Source of the DNA: Heligmosomoides polygyrus polygyrus
Lineage: Eukaryota; Nematoda; Chromadorea; Rhabditida; Heligmosomidae
Length of the DNA: 64,000 nucleotides
Direction of reading: 5' to 3'
Assembly: GCA_947396885.1 (NCBI GenBank)
Contig: OX377202.1
Span: 67,180,643 to 67,244,642, forward strand
The translations under genes and the position numbers were made by a program. Every line of letters starts with the position of its first letter. Position 1 is the first letter of the stretch. The notes under the pieces were generated by a model. The model searched no databases and was not told the origin of the DNA. It saw only the letters and a program-made list of their open reading frames with translations. Positions 42,620 to 55,707 of this stretch are shown piece by piece.

Positions 42620-45600
42620 CAGTACCGGACGCGTCTTTTGAATAGACGCCGAAAAGCCGCACTTTTGCGGTTTTTGCGTATTTTTGCTATACCTCGCCCA
42701 AATGTCATCCGTTTGAAAAACCAAGGATACATCTGAGCTCAGGAGATCAAGCTCTATCGTTTGGTATATACATTTCATATGAAAGATCAAAAATGGCCAA
42801 AATTGAAAATTTGCGCTCCATTGAGAAGGCCGGCGGCGGACGAGTTGTCGGCCGCAAGGCGCCGAAAACGTTGCAGGCTCACAATTCCTCTAATTTGAGG
42901 ATTTTTGAGAAACGGTTGGTACCGTTCGATTCGTCTCTTCGAGATCTATACCATGTGTACAACTTCACCAAACCACCGCATTTTCGCAGTGGGTGGTAAA
43001 AAATGACTGGAGCAGACTTCTTGGCACTGGAGAAGCTTATATTCCAGGACTTGCATGTTCTCGGAGCATCTCCAGCATGCCGTCAAGTGTTTTGCCATGC
43101 CAGGAGTCCTCTGGGAGTGCGCCGTGCACAATGCATATAGGATCGAAGCTATCAATCGACTGGGTGCGACAGCTCGTAGAGTGGGCGTTTAGGGAGTTTT
43201 ATGAGAAATTCGCAGCCGCCCTACTCAGGATTTGCTGTACTCTGTCCGACGAGACCTAGGAGTGCGCCGGGAGCAATGCATGTAGAATCGAACCTATCAA
43301 TCGAGTGGGGCAACCGCTCGCAGATTGCGTGCGCGGGCGTTTTCAGAGCGCAGTAACTCTGTCAAATTCGGATCGTTTCGGCTGCAACTCTTGGGTCCTG
43401 TAGCAGGTAGAACGGTCTAGCAGTACGCTTCAGTAGAGCGGGGTAGCTTAGGAAGAGGCAATGTTACAGGGGTGCGAACATGAAGGTGAGGCTTGTGTGA
43501 CGTATTTTTTTCGATTTCGGTGGACCACTGCGGGAAGACGCGGCAAACTAACAGCCTCAGAACGCGTAGGCGAACAGACCGTTTAGGGTACTTTACAATT
43601 ACATGCTCAGAATACCTCAGCTGCCTAAACTGCCTTAGCTTCAGTTTTGGATTTTCTTCTGGATAAATGAGGATGGCCGGGTCAGGAACACCGATTTTGC
43701 TCAAACTTCGTCTAAGGGCAGGATTATTCAGGGTGCCAAATATGATGCCGAAGTCCATTTGGCCGATCATGACAGGAGACTACCCATACCGATAACTGAG
43801 CGTGGTCAGTGATCCTGACCCTACCAAGGTCAAATGGCTGTAGCATGCCAAAGTCGGCGGAATTTTGAAAGACGGACGTCGAATTCGTAATCAGCGCACC
43901 AAATAACCCCTAAACGATTCTGGACGAAATTTGGGCAAGAAAATTTGGCCAATTTCGAAATCGTCGACTTGCGATGACGTCATCGTCCGGGCAGGCTCTG
44001 CGAAGAGCGACCTCGTCCCCGAGGAAAATTGTCAAAAAATCAATTTTCCCGGAATTGGTCGACATTGAACTGTTCGATAGGACTTTTCGAGCTGAACAGA
44101 ATGGTACACTGGCTGGGGCTCGAAATCTCGAACATGGGCGAGTAAGGGCGGAAGAAGCTTCATCGGTGCCGTCTGCCGCTCTAAAATGCCAGATGGGGCT
44201 AAGGCAGTTTAGGCAGCTGGAGAGCTAGGAGCAGATCGTCGTAAAGTGCCTTCGATGCTTTGCTCGTCCGCGAGTTTGCATGCCGTGTACCCGCAGCGGT
44301 CGACCGAAATCTGAAAAAGTCGTGTCACACATGCCCAACCTGCATTTTCGCACCGCGGTAACCTTGCCAATTCGTAAGATAATTTGCTGTTCTTTGGCGC
44401 TTTACTAGAGGATATTACTGCATACGGGATCCACAAGTCGCAGCCGGAAAGATTGGGAACTGACAGAGTTCGACAGAGTTGACAGACGCGCTCCGAAAAC
44501 GCCCGCGCGTGCAATTTAGCACAACAACTGTCTATGTTCTCCTCGCTCTTACTCGCCCAGATTACAGTTCCGACTGCTCCTAATAACATCGTTCAATTCA
44601 GCATGAGAAGCTCTATCGAATGGTATCAAGCATGGCACAATTTCAAGATATCGATTTTCGATGACGTCACCTTCCGCCTGCCGCTGGCCGTGGTCTCGAG
44701 CGGCCTCGTCCTCGATGGGAAACCGTCAAAAAATCGATGTTCCCGAAATCGGTCGAAATTGATACCATTCGATAGCGCTTTTCGTGGTGAACAGGGTGGT
44801 ACCATTGCGAGTGTCGAAAACTCAATTCTGGCCGAGTGAGAGCGCAAGAAACTCTAACTGCTATCTTCTACCGCTTCAAACTGGCAGCTGAAGCTAAGGC
44901 AGTTTAGGCAGCTGAGGTATTCTGAGCATGTAATTGTAAAGTACCCTAAACGGTCTGTTCGCCTACGCGTTCTGAGGCTGTTAGTTTGCCGCGTCTTCCC
45001 GCAGTGGTCCACCGAAATCGGAAAAAATACGTCACAGAAGCCTCACCTTCATGTTCGCACCCCTGTAACATTGCCTCTTCCTAAGCTACCCCGCTCTACT
45101 GAAGCGTACTGCTAGACCGTTCTACCTACTACAGGACCCAAAAGTTGCAGCCGAAACGATTCGAATTTGACAGAGTTACTGCGCTCTGAAAACGCCCGCG
45201 CGCGCAATCTGCGAGCGGTTGCCCCACTCGATTGATAGGTTCGATTCTACATGCATTGCTCCCGGCGCACTCCTAGGTCTCGTCGGATAGAGTACAGCAA
45301 ATCCTGAGTAGGGCGGCTGCGAATTTCTCATAAAAACTCTCTAAACGCCCACTCTACGAGCTGTCGCACCCAGTCGATTGATAGCTTCGATCCTATATGC
45401 ATTGTGCACGGCGCACTCCCAGAGGACTCCTCGCATGACAAAACACTTGACGCCATGCTGGAGATGCTCCGAGAACATGCAATTCCTGGAATATAAGCTT
45501 CTCCAGTGCCAAGAAGTCTGCTCCAGTCATTTTTTACCACCCACTGCGAAAATGCGGTGGTTTGGTGAAGTTGTACACATGGTATAGATCTCGAAGAGAC

Positions 45601-45912
45601 GAATCGAACGGTACCAACCGTTTCTCAAAAATCCTCAAATTAGAGGAATTGTGAGCCTGCAACGTTTTCGGCGCTTGCGGCCGACAACTCGTCCGCCGCC
45701 GGCCTTCTCAATGGAGCGCAAATTTTCAATTTTGGCCATTTTTGATCTTTCATATGAAATGTATATACCAAACGATAGAGCTCGATCTCCTGAGCTCAGA
45801 TGTATCCTTGGTTTTTCAAACGGATGACATTTGGGCGAGGTATAGCAAAAATACGCAAAAACCGCAAAAGTGCGGCTTTTCGGCGTCTATTCAAAAGACG
45901 CGCCCATTACTA
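42620..45912. mobile_element. P2: 3.3-kb palindromic (foldback) DNA element related to P1
   Basis: The arms 42620-43650 and 44885-45912 are inverse copies with almost no indels; paired positions sum to 88532 throughout the regions checked. Ends are CAGTACCGGACGCG and its near complement, flanked by TA, and they resemble P1 ends. The middle is composite: 43650-44230 matches the centre of P1, and 44290-44880 matches inverted arm sequence of P1. TGACGTCA occurs at 43975 and 44662. No transposase frame is present. Confidence 0.85.
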
Positions 45913-46218
45913 TAGAACGGCATATTTTCTTTCCCTGGGGCAAAAATTCAAAACTCAAAAATTTTCACTCAACTTTCTAGGAGTGAGTGAAACATTTTAT
46001 GAACTCACATTCCTCTTAAGAATGGCTTATCAGAAGGCTGCTATTGTCGGTCATACGTTGTTCACTAAATCTCTCACATGATGTTGTTTCTTAGTTTATG
46101 GTACCATTCTTCTTAATCCCAGAGAACTCCTGCTCTGCTGCACAAAATATACCTTGAGCGCTCGAATGCGCCCTTCCTCTCGCAACTTGCTGGTCGAGAG
46201 ACCCTTTCACTTCTGAAT

Positions 46219-46503
46219 TTGGCGTCCCGTTTCCATAGCCCGAATTTCCCAATTAATCTCTGCTCGCGACTCAATCACTCGGACTCTACCTGTGTCAGCG
46301 TTTTTCTTATCAAGCGTTCGCACAAAGGCTACTCGAACATGCGTCCTGTTCCCTATTTTGCGCTGTGCAACGGCACCCGCATGCACTATGTTACTGTCGG
46401 TGATCTGGAAATCTCCGTAGTCCGATTTTCGGGCAAAACTCCAAACTCAGTCTTCTACGAAACGGATCCTCGTAATCACGTCTGCGCCGCAGCCTTGAGC
46501 TGA
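46219..46503 (+). CDS. Hypothetical open reading frame
   Basis: A 94-residue frame with no recognised domain. It starts with ATG and ends with TGA, and the flanking sequence has further open stretches in other frames. Only the length argues for it. Confidence 0.15.
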   Translation: MASRFHSPNFPINLCSRLNHSDSTCVSVFLIKRSHKGYSNMRPVPYFALCNGTRMHYVTVGDLEISVVRFSGKTPNSVFYETDPRNHVCAAALS

Positions 46504-49001
46504 CGCCACACCGCCGATATGCGAACACTTTCACTCGTCATATTCGTAGCGCATACCACCTTGATATGATTACTATCAACTGCCGCTGTTGTTCATCGCC
46601 GGAGCACTGCATCGATTCCTATCTTTTCCACGCATGTCAGTATGAAGCTCTTTCCGTAGCATCATCTCAAAGGTATGTAACATGTTTCCATTTACGTCAA
46701 CGCTCCGAATTTTGGGAAAGGGTTTCTGTTTTGTCCGCCTCCGCGTTGCCTTTTTGCTTTCACTTTCGAACCCCCAAGCTCTGTGCCAACAAAGCCGATT
46801 TGTACATGTGACTTCTTGTAGCTCAGCACGTTCACTTTTTGTTTCAAGATGTTTCTATCTTAAACATCAGTTCCTTGAAATGAGCTCGTGACAAGAACCG
46901 CGATTTTCTGTTGATCACCACAGCCAACTTCCCTCACACCTTTCACAATTTCTGCCACAATTATAATAGCAAGCCTATGGTGCAAAAATCACGGCACATA
47001 CATTCAGAGAAATCTGTGCTCTCGCTATGCTTATAGCCAACTACGGCTACAGTTTTGGACCAGGATGACCTATCCTCGGAAGGCAACTGGAAAGGTGTTC
47101 TCAAGGGCTATTCAGTGTGCAGTCTCAGTTAAATAATTCGCTCTCAACTTTATTGTTGGTATCAAAATGACCAAGTGACCTGCTCCTTCTCTAATACCAG
47201 GATAGGTCCACAGTTTTCAGCCTACCATAATTGTAAGCTTGCTTGATATAAAGAACTTTTCTTGCAACAGTAACAACTGTGATAAAGATGATAGTAACGT
47301 GGGAAGGAACATCCCAAAATCTCACAACCTATAGGCACAAACTTGCTCAAACTGTCCATGGAAACGGACTGCATGCTGACCTTTTTCAAGGCAGCGTCTC
47401 TCAGGAATTCGACGAGGCTTTCTAGGAGAGTCCTTGCGGAGTGCTTTTCATTATAACCTGATTTGGAAGGGGAGTTGTGACATAGCCACCAATCATTCCA
47501 GCTGACTTTATAAAAAATATATTACGAGCATCCATAGATCCCTCGATCATTTGAGTGGGCACGAAAACCTAGGGGATAAAGCGGAATTTCTGGAAATTCC
47601 GAAGGAGGTGAAGTATTGCCAAAACTGCGGCTGATAACCACACCCTCTTCATAGTCTCACCATAGTTGAGTGGCCACAGGGCAATGGACATTCAGCAACA
47701 CCCAACCAAAAAACTTCAGTCTAGCCTCACTACCTGCACAGCAACGTTGTCAGAGAGAAAGCTAAGACAGTGTAGGGCACAATCTCCTTCGAAGAAAAAC
47801 AAATTCGGCTTGTCATGCTCTGATTTTCAATACAACCTTGCTATTTACTTTCGTTCGTTTTGATTTTATTGTTATATTTCCTGATCACACTTGACAGCAT
47901 CGTACATATTTGTAAGTGTATAATTCTAAAGTTTCGACTATTTAGCTAAGCAATAATTCCCCGCAGCACCTTATGTTTCAAATCTATTCCAACCCGGAAC
48001 ACGATTTCTGTCCAAATGCGTATTTCGAAGTACAATTCAGAAATTGCTTTAAGATCTAAAATGGGCTCTAAAAGCAACTAATTTTGCTTTAGAAATGTGT
48101 TGGTGCCTAGAACAATTTCAGAGTTACGTTGCACTTTTTGAAATGCTGCCGGGTCAAGAAAACCTCAAAATTTAAAGGATAAGGATTTTTCTTTATGTGC
48201 TCAAAATCAAAGATCGAAGCTCGGGAGAGAATGTTGGAATCCAAGGCGTACTTGAACGGACTATCACCTCCCGTCATACCTAAACCCTGACCTAGAGTGC
48301 AGCTCCGGTCCCAGCCTTTCACTGAGAAAGTCAACCTTGGAAGCGAAAGTGCACACATGTATACCTATCAGGAATGCCTCCGCTTAGGCGCAGTTCCTGA
48401 TTTCCAGCAGCGGTCTTAGCGAAACTCGTAAAGTTGTCGCAGCTCAGTTTACGGTTGGGTTGCGTCATTTTATGCGTTGCGAACTTATCGCTGAGTTGCT
48501 GACAATTTCAGACTGGGCAAAGTTCAAAAGGGCGCCCGTTTTTGCACTGCAGTTTGTTCCGGGAGTGCCGTCACTCCCACCATTATTTCTTGCCACTACA
48601 GATTATAGGTATCGAATATGACTTGCAACAGTCCCACAATAGTCAATCAGGGCATTAAAATCATACATTTTAGCTCTGCTAGCCATAGTAGTTTTGTTTC
48701 GGCGTTTAAGAGGGGTGTTTGGAGCGCTCCTTGCTTTACTTTGCTGAGACGGAGCTTCTAAGGAAAAGAACTTACTAGGCGGCCAATTAGAAGCACCTCA
48801 GATGGTCCACATCTCAGAGCCTCCTGTACACATGGAGGGCAGAACTGCCTCACGTGTACATATGGTTAGGTGCTCAAAAAGTGGGGTTACCATATCCAAA
48901 GCGAGAAGGCGAGCTCATGTAATGATAAGGCACCATGTGCCTATGTCGCACCTCGTGTGTAATCAGTTCCACACTAGAGCCTAAACGCCTTCCGCAAATC
49001 C

Positions 49002-49421
49002 TTGAAACCTCGAGTCCATCCCCCACCAGTCCACGTGCACGTGTTATCCCTCAAACTCCTTCCGTACTTTGATCCCTCCACCGTTCTCCATAATCAATCG
49101 TCCTCCTGCGGTAATATCGCCGCGGCGAACGGGTCATCGGACACTTGCCCCGATGGCCCGGCTATTCATTGTCCGTGGACTTCCACACTTCCGTCGCTCG
49201 CTCACACACCTCAACATTCGTCTCTCGGACCTCGCGGTGTCGCCTTCTCTACGTCGTCCGCTTCTCGCCTGTTACCAGTCACTCCCTTGCAAACGAGTTG
49301 TTTACTGTCGTCTTGCAGCGCGTTACTGCCGCTATCGCTGTCTTTTCGCCTTCCTAAGTACGCAACTCGCCTAGCAGCACGGACTTCACTCGTTTTGTGC
49401 AGATTTCACCAGGCCAGCTGA
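49002..49421 (+). CDS. Hypothetical open reading frame in C/T-rich segment
   Basis: A 139-residue Ser/Pro/Leu-rich frame. The other two plus frames are also open over much of it, which suggests composition rather than coding. Confidence 0.12.
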   Translation: MKPRVHPPPVHVHVLSLKLLPYFDPSTVLHNQSSSCGNIAAANGSSDTCPDGPAIHCPWTSTLPSLAHTPQHSSLGPRGVAFSTSSASRLLPVTPLQTSCLLSSCSALLPLSLSFRLPKYATRLAARTSLVLCRFHQAS

Positions 49422-52400
49422 GGAAGCAGCCCTAGTCCCAGCCCATCCCAGCACCTTTCCCGACCTCGGAGGAGAATTTGTGGATCGACGAGAGCCTGTA
49501 GTGTCGCCAGAAGGCCGATCAATACGTCTTACTTAATCGGCCAACCTGTCCACTGCTCAGCGTCATGAGCGGGTGGGATGATGACAGTGCCTGTTTAGTA
49601 GTGTCCGAGACCGTTGCAGGAGTGGTTCTCCTCTCCAGTGACCAGTGACCTTGTCTTTGCTGTCCGTGTTGGAGACAAAGTGTTGTGTTTATTCTGATCA
49701 TATCAGCTGATTGTCCTCTTCATCGTCCTGCCGCTGTGTTCTCGCCGTGGACGCGGGCCTGTCTTCCTCCTCCACGCAGCCCTCAGTTCATAATCCGCAG
49801 CGATCCGTCCGTCCACTTCTTCCGACTGATAACGTATTGCTTGTTGTCAGTGTGTGCATGAGTGGCCAGGTAAACAGCGTCGCTCGCATCTCCTTTGGTC
49901 CCTTCGTTAGATCTCTAAATTTCTGTGACGGGTTTATCGATTTACTTGCTACTTCTGGGCTACGGTCTCGCTATACAGTGGTCTTTCGCATCGAATGGAA
50001 ATATTGGTGGTTACTCCATCATAAAAGCCTCTGATGAGGCATAGCTCGTTGTTTTGTTGCAGCTGTCAGGAACTGCTCTAGAAATCTAAACTGCACTCTG
50101 ACACTACAACCTTTGTTACCCCGCGTTTGAAGAATTCCCGACGTCCTTTGAAAAGAGAATTCGTCCTGAAAACGTCCTGAAAAAGAGAAGAAAGTTCGCT
50201 TGCTTGGCACGAATTTTGGGCTACTGTTAAAATTGAGCAATTCGACGAATGCCGACTCCGACTTGTTTCTGGTGGCTCTACATCCAAGAGTTAAGGAAGG
50301 TCGAATTACATGTTCTCAGAATTGTGAGTTGTGAGCAGAACATTTTCTCTGGACGGGAACAAGCCCCATATGGTTTTTGGTTTTCGAGCTAACGGTAGGA
50401 CAACATCCGTGACGCTATCCGGCCTCATCGGGTTTGGTCGCGTCCGCTGGCACGATTTCGCTTCAGACTCTCAGTCGTTTAGAGGGCTTGAACGTGCCGC
50501 CACGACAGGATTTTGCCGCTTAGGCTTTTTAAGTTTGCCTTTAAAGTTCCGTGAACAGGGGTCGATACAAACTCAGTGAGAGTATATCTGGTTGGTGGAC
50601 AGGAAAGCGGGTCGATTCTTGACGCGAATGATACCTTACGAGCAGCGTCAGTTTATTTGCAACTAAGGCGTACATCTGTCGAAGTGTTAGAAGTTCTGTA
50701 CCCCTTTTACCAAGAACGAAAACTCGTATATTAACCCAACCACAGAGGTTAATGTAGATGGCAGTTACTTTACCTGACCAGTGGAAGTTTCGAGACTACA
50801 AAAATTTTTGGCGGAAGATTTGAACAGCGTTTTTTGTAGTGATAGCATTTTCTGAAACACGGTGTATTTCCTCTCTTCAGAAATGAGGGAGTACAAATTA
50901 CCCAATTCCAGGATGCAAGGCATCGATTCTTCTAGAAACGAACAAGTTGCCGTCAGACAGCAGCGAAGTACTGCTTTGTGTGTATTTGATCGTGTGCATT
51001 ACGAAGTAGGAATGGCATTGAACCACATTTAATGAAGGAATGGAGGGGCAAGGGGACCGTAGCAATGACCTGCAGCGCTTGGTTGTACTCTCTTCACTTC
51101 AAATGGGACCGCCAGCAACTCCAAGCTTAGTCCGGTCATGTTTTTTGAGCCAGACTATGGAACAGATTGGATTGAAGTCCTCTCAAGTGCATAGATGTCG
51201 ACGTTGCTTACCGGGCGTCCTGGTGTCTCTCTCCATTCTTCGAACAATTGTCGGTTCGATGGGCTAGTGCGGTGAATCTCAGCGGCCGCACGATCGCCTC
51301 GCCAAACACCTCAGAACATGGCTTTCGCTCAGCCCTTGCCGAAACAGTTCCCAGTGTACAGATGAGGGATCTGTGCACCCTTTCTGCTTCCTCGTTGTAC
51401 TTCTTCCTCTAAGGCAGCAGTTTTCGAGCGGGCAGGCTCTCATGTAAGGCTCACTTATTATAACAATGGGATACGAAGGATCCCATTCTGCTAAGGTTTC
51501 CATTCCCTAGCCTTCTTCATTTCTCACTAAGATTGAGTCTGCACACTGGTTTCAAAATCGATCTGATTCCTCGTTGAGGAAGAATTATCTTCCAGTGATT
51601 GTCGAAGCGGTTTAGAATGCTTGTGACTATCAAGAAAAAATTCACGATTATTATATACTCACATTGTTTTGTGCATAATTTTCTTGTTCTTACTCTTTGA
51701 TTTATTTATTTGTTTACCATATTATGGCCGTAGATCACAACCCCAGAATATCTTACAACACTCGACACAATTACAGTCCAGCGTAAACGTAAAAATGGAA
51801 GTCGAAACTGCACAGGTAACACTAGAATTATTTAGAACACAGAACAAATAGCCTAGGAAGATGGTGAACTAAAAAGCTCCTGGAGATACTAGTTGACCAG
51901 TTTTTTGTAAATGTTGCCTTAGGAAGTTCAGTAAATTGTTTTTATCGGTGAATCTCAGAAATTCACTGACGGCGCGAACGACGAAGGCCTTACATGACTT
52001 CTTGCTCTGGAATCTGTACCTTTCACTACCCACCACTTGTGATAGAAGAAGAAGTTGAATGAAATTTTTGAAGAGAAAGGCGAAGTATAACATTTAATAA
52101 CTTGATTAGCCGCACTTTCTTCTACAGTAAGTAAGGCTGCGCAGATTAAAAATTTGATTTCTCTGAACTGCTGACGGCATGGCGGTCTAGTCAAAATTTA
52201 TCTGTTAGAAGTTCAGAGCTTCCGTTTGCAGGGTCTTCACGTTCCCCATCATTTCAACAACTATACGTTTGAAAACCACATTTACTTTCTGATTTCAGTG
52301 ATTATTCTTCTCTCTCCACTTTAGTTCATCACATAGCGGTTGCTTAATCCTACATGCATAGTCCTACGATTCTACTCTAAGCAAATCTGTAGCCAACTTT

Positions 52401-53083
52401 CGAAAATCAGAATTGTACAGAAACTTTAGCTCTACTATTGCACGGCTTGTGCAGTTGACACTTGTAAAATTTGGCTGTTTTCAGCTTGCATTCAATCATT
52501 TATCCACCATGGCACTGTTTGGTGCTTGAGCTACACCAAGCTCTTGGTGCATTCTTTCGCATCCCCTAAAAAGTTGCGCAGTAGGGATACTACAGACAAA
52601 CAAATTGCTTCTTGAGTTGTCTAGTGGAACGAGCACATCTTGTCACTGTTCTAGCTCAAGTGTCTGTAGTAAGAAAATGTGAATGATGTGTTCTGTCAGT
52701 AACAGTTGCTGCTCAAAAGAGTTCAAATCGAATACGCGTCGATGGTTCGGTTACCCCTCGGTTTTAGTGCTATTTAACGTGACCCTAGAAAACACATTAG
52801 CAAAGGTGTTGCGCAAATATTGTACTTGAATTTAACCTAATATTCACTGTGCGCTCACCTGCATGATGATATTTGACTGATAAGGAGTTCATTTGGATGC
52901 AATGTAGCCAGTTCTCATAATACATACAAGAACCACTAGCGAATGCCAAACGAGGAGTAGTGCTGTTTCCTTGTGATGCACTATTTGGGATGGATTTCAG
53001 CCCTGCTAGCAGTATGTTTTCTCTAACATTTTGTTATTTCAGCTTTTGGGAGGTCTATTTTAACCACTACTCGCTTTTAATTA

Positions 53084-54344
53084 TTAGGTTGGAAAAAAAG
53101 TCTTTTCATTTTTTTCAAAGATTTATTACTTCACAACTACAAAGTCAAATCAATTGAGATAAACTCTATTTTGTTCTACTACACTTCTCCAAAGACGTGG
53201 TAATTTTTCTAATTCCTCTCGCGTAAAAGACTGCAGTTCTGAAGTCGAATCACCGCTGAATCCAATTTTTGAGGTCTTCGTCCGTTTCAAAATATTTCTT
53301 TCCAATTTCTTGCTTGAGAGCGTGGAAGAAATAGCATTCGGGAGGGCCGAGGTCAGGGCTATACGGTGGATGTGGCATTACCTCCCAGCCCATCCCCTTT
53401 ATTGTTTCTCTTGTGAGTCTTGCAACACGTGGTTTTGCATCGTCATGCAGGATCATCACCTTCGACTTCTCCGGCCTGTTTTCTTGGAGAGTTGCTACGA
53501 CTTTGTGGAGTTGGCCGCAGTATGTGACAGCAGTAAGTGTCTCTCCACTTCTGAGAGTTTGCCGATAAATCACTCCTCTGATATCCACCAAACACTCAAG
53601 AGAATCTTCCGTTCGTGAACATTGGGCTTGAGATCAGACTTAGGGCTCTCTCCCTTTTGTACCCATTGCCTTTTCCTCGGAAGTTGGCACACAGAACCCA
53701 GGACTCTTCGCCTGTCACAATCCGCGGAAGAAACGATTTTCTTCCTTATCTGGACAGAAGAGAAGCAGCGATGGAGAGCCGTCGACCTTTCTGAGTGTCT
53801 GACAGGGCATGTGGAATCCAAGCTCCAAATTTCCATGAAAGCCAAGATTCTTCAGATGGATCCCCACTATCCTATGAGACACGTCGAGCTTCTCTGCCAG
53901 CTGACGTGTCGTCTGCCAACTATCGGTACGAAGAAGATGGTGTAGTTCACTGTCGTCCAATCCAGTTGGCCTTCCTGACCATGCTTTGCCCTCAGTGAAT
54001 AATTTTCCTTTAAAGACTTTCCGAACCACTCATAACAGGCGCGATGAGTAGTAGATCCCAAGCCACATATGTGGTTAATTTGGTCTGCTGCCTGACGTGC
54101 TGTGGATTCTTTAATGAATTCTTGAAGAATGCCGTGCTGAAAACGGCCATGAGGTAGATCTGGCATTGAGTTCGGAAGATTGGATGGATAACGAATTACA
54201 AGAAGAGTCTTAACCTGTGTCTGCGTGCGAACGGTAGACAAGTGTGATAGGATTACGAAATCAGCAATCAACATTGGCTAGTGCGTTTACAAGGGGAAGG
54301 GTAAAAAAATTTCGAAGTGTGAAGAGACTTTTTTTCCAACCTAA
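53084..54344. mobile_element. Mariner transposon, full length but inactive
   Basis: 1261 bp with inverted ends TTAGGTTGGAAAAAAAGTC on both sides, flanked by TA. The length and ends are typical of mariner-family elements. Confidence 0.93.
53250..54274 (-). pseudogene. Mariner transposase, frameshifted
   Basis: Pieces in three frames run from an N-terminal helix-turn-helix region (FIKESTARQAADQINHICG) through RQLAEKLDVSHRIVG to the catalytic core. The first motif is VTGEESW, with Glu for Asp at 53707-53709. The second is LHDDAKP. The third, 34 residues on, is GPPECYFF, with Glu for Asp at 53337-53339. At least two frame changes break the gene. The family is DD34D mariner, judged from blocks such as HPPYSPDL. 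Confidence 0.9.
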
Positions 54345-54493
54345 TAATTAATTCATTTATTGATTTTGATGCACGCAAATGTGCGCCTCACAAGAAAGGA
54401 TTGAAAAAAAAACTCAGAAACCAAGTGCAGTTGAAAGAATTCTGAAATATGATTACGGCGAACGAGTTTCCCAGGTCAACCCGTAGTTTTAGT

Positions 54494-54609
54494 ATACATA
54501 CATACATACATACATACATACATACATACATACATACATACATACATACATACATACATACATACATACATACATACATACATACATACATACATACATA
54601 CATACATAC
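54494..54609. repeat. (CATA)n microsatellite, about 29 copies
   Basis: Uninterrupted tetranucleotide array. It yields artefactual Met-Tyr-Val-Cys frames. Confidence 0.98.
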
Positions 54610-55705
54610 GTGTAATCCTACCAGATAAATAAGTGAAAGAATGTGTATTTTGTATGAATCAAATATGCTTGCAGAAAAAACAAGTCGTTATAAGAAAAAT
54701 TAGAAATATGAAATGACAGTAGGAAAACGGAAACTAAGCTATTATTTGTTATTTTAGAACCAGTTGTTGTTTACTGTGCAAAAAATACTGCAGCTTCACT
54801 GAATGGATAAGGGTAAGCCTGGGAAAAGCGTTTACCGTTTACATTACAAAGCTACGAAGTCTATGGCTATAGGTGATCGTTTTGTGTTGTCCTTGAATTC
54901 ACGAATACATGGGGGAGGACTGCAAAGATCTGCAAAAATAAAGGTCAACCCAGCAAATGTTAAGGTACAAGTTGTAAAAATAGCTTCAATGGTTGCTTCT
55001 CACTGCGCTGCTATAAAGTCGTTGTGTAATCCGTGTAGGAGACATTGGCTTCTAAAATTCCTGTATATTTAGTATAGAAAGAAGATCTAATCTTTTAAGT
55101 CTAGCTCGAAAAACCAGGACGTTAATGCATTGGAGCGTAGCCTAAGGTGCGTATCATATCATAGCAGCCTGGAATTGGTAGTTTTAGCTTCTGCTCGAGC
55201 CATTGTATAGTGTATAACTACAATCAGAGCCTGCGTGGTAGAAAGGCTTTTACGATATTCGATAACAAATGAACAAGCAAACGCCCTCCTATTTGAAAAT
55301 TTTCGAAAAATTATACAAAAATTTTATGTTGAAAACGTCCAGTGTATCGCGTGTATCATAAGAATAGACGCACTCACACCTAACTTGGACTGATGGAATG
55401 ATGAATTTTTATTTGTAAAAATTGCTGCACTGGATGTTAGATGCTTGTTAGTTATCGCGAACAGACACTACATTGCTCTCTATGAGTGTGAACATTTTGT
55501 AGCAATCAGCTGTAAAAAGTTGGATAGGACTAATTTTCTTCGTCATCGGGGGTCGACCTACTAGATTACTGACCGTTTATTTCTTTCTTTTAGAATTTCG
55601 GTTGGGGTTCTGTGTGATATGGATTCATAAGCCCAGAGGAAATAATACGGTGGGGAACTGGAGGTAGGGTTCTGAAAGAGCGCGCTGATAAGGGTATTGC
55701 CTTCA
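54610..55705. other. Intergenic
   Basis: A basic 89-residue frame at 54803-55072 has no recognised family. Otherwise AT-rich sequence. Confidence 0.35.
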
Positions 55706-55707
55706 TC

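Larger units (their letters stand above)
45913..53083. other. 7-kb stretch without a recognised gene
   Basis: Several open frames exist, such as 46219-46503 on the plus strand (94 residues) and three overlapping plus frames at 49000-49420 in a C/T-rich segment. None has a family motif, and some have no start context. Introns and untranslated parts of an unidentified gene could lie here. Confidence 0.4.

Noticed and set aside
54388..54610. Met-Tyr-Val-Cys repeat protein
   Set aside because: Pure translation of the (CATA)n microsatellite.
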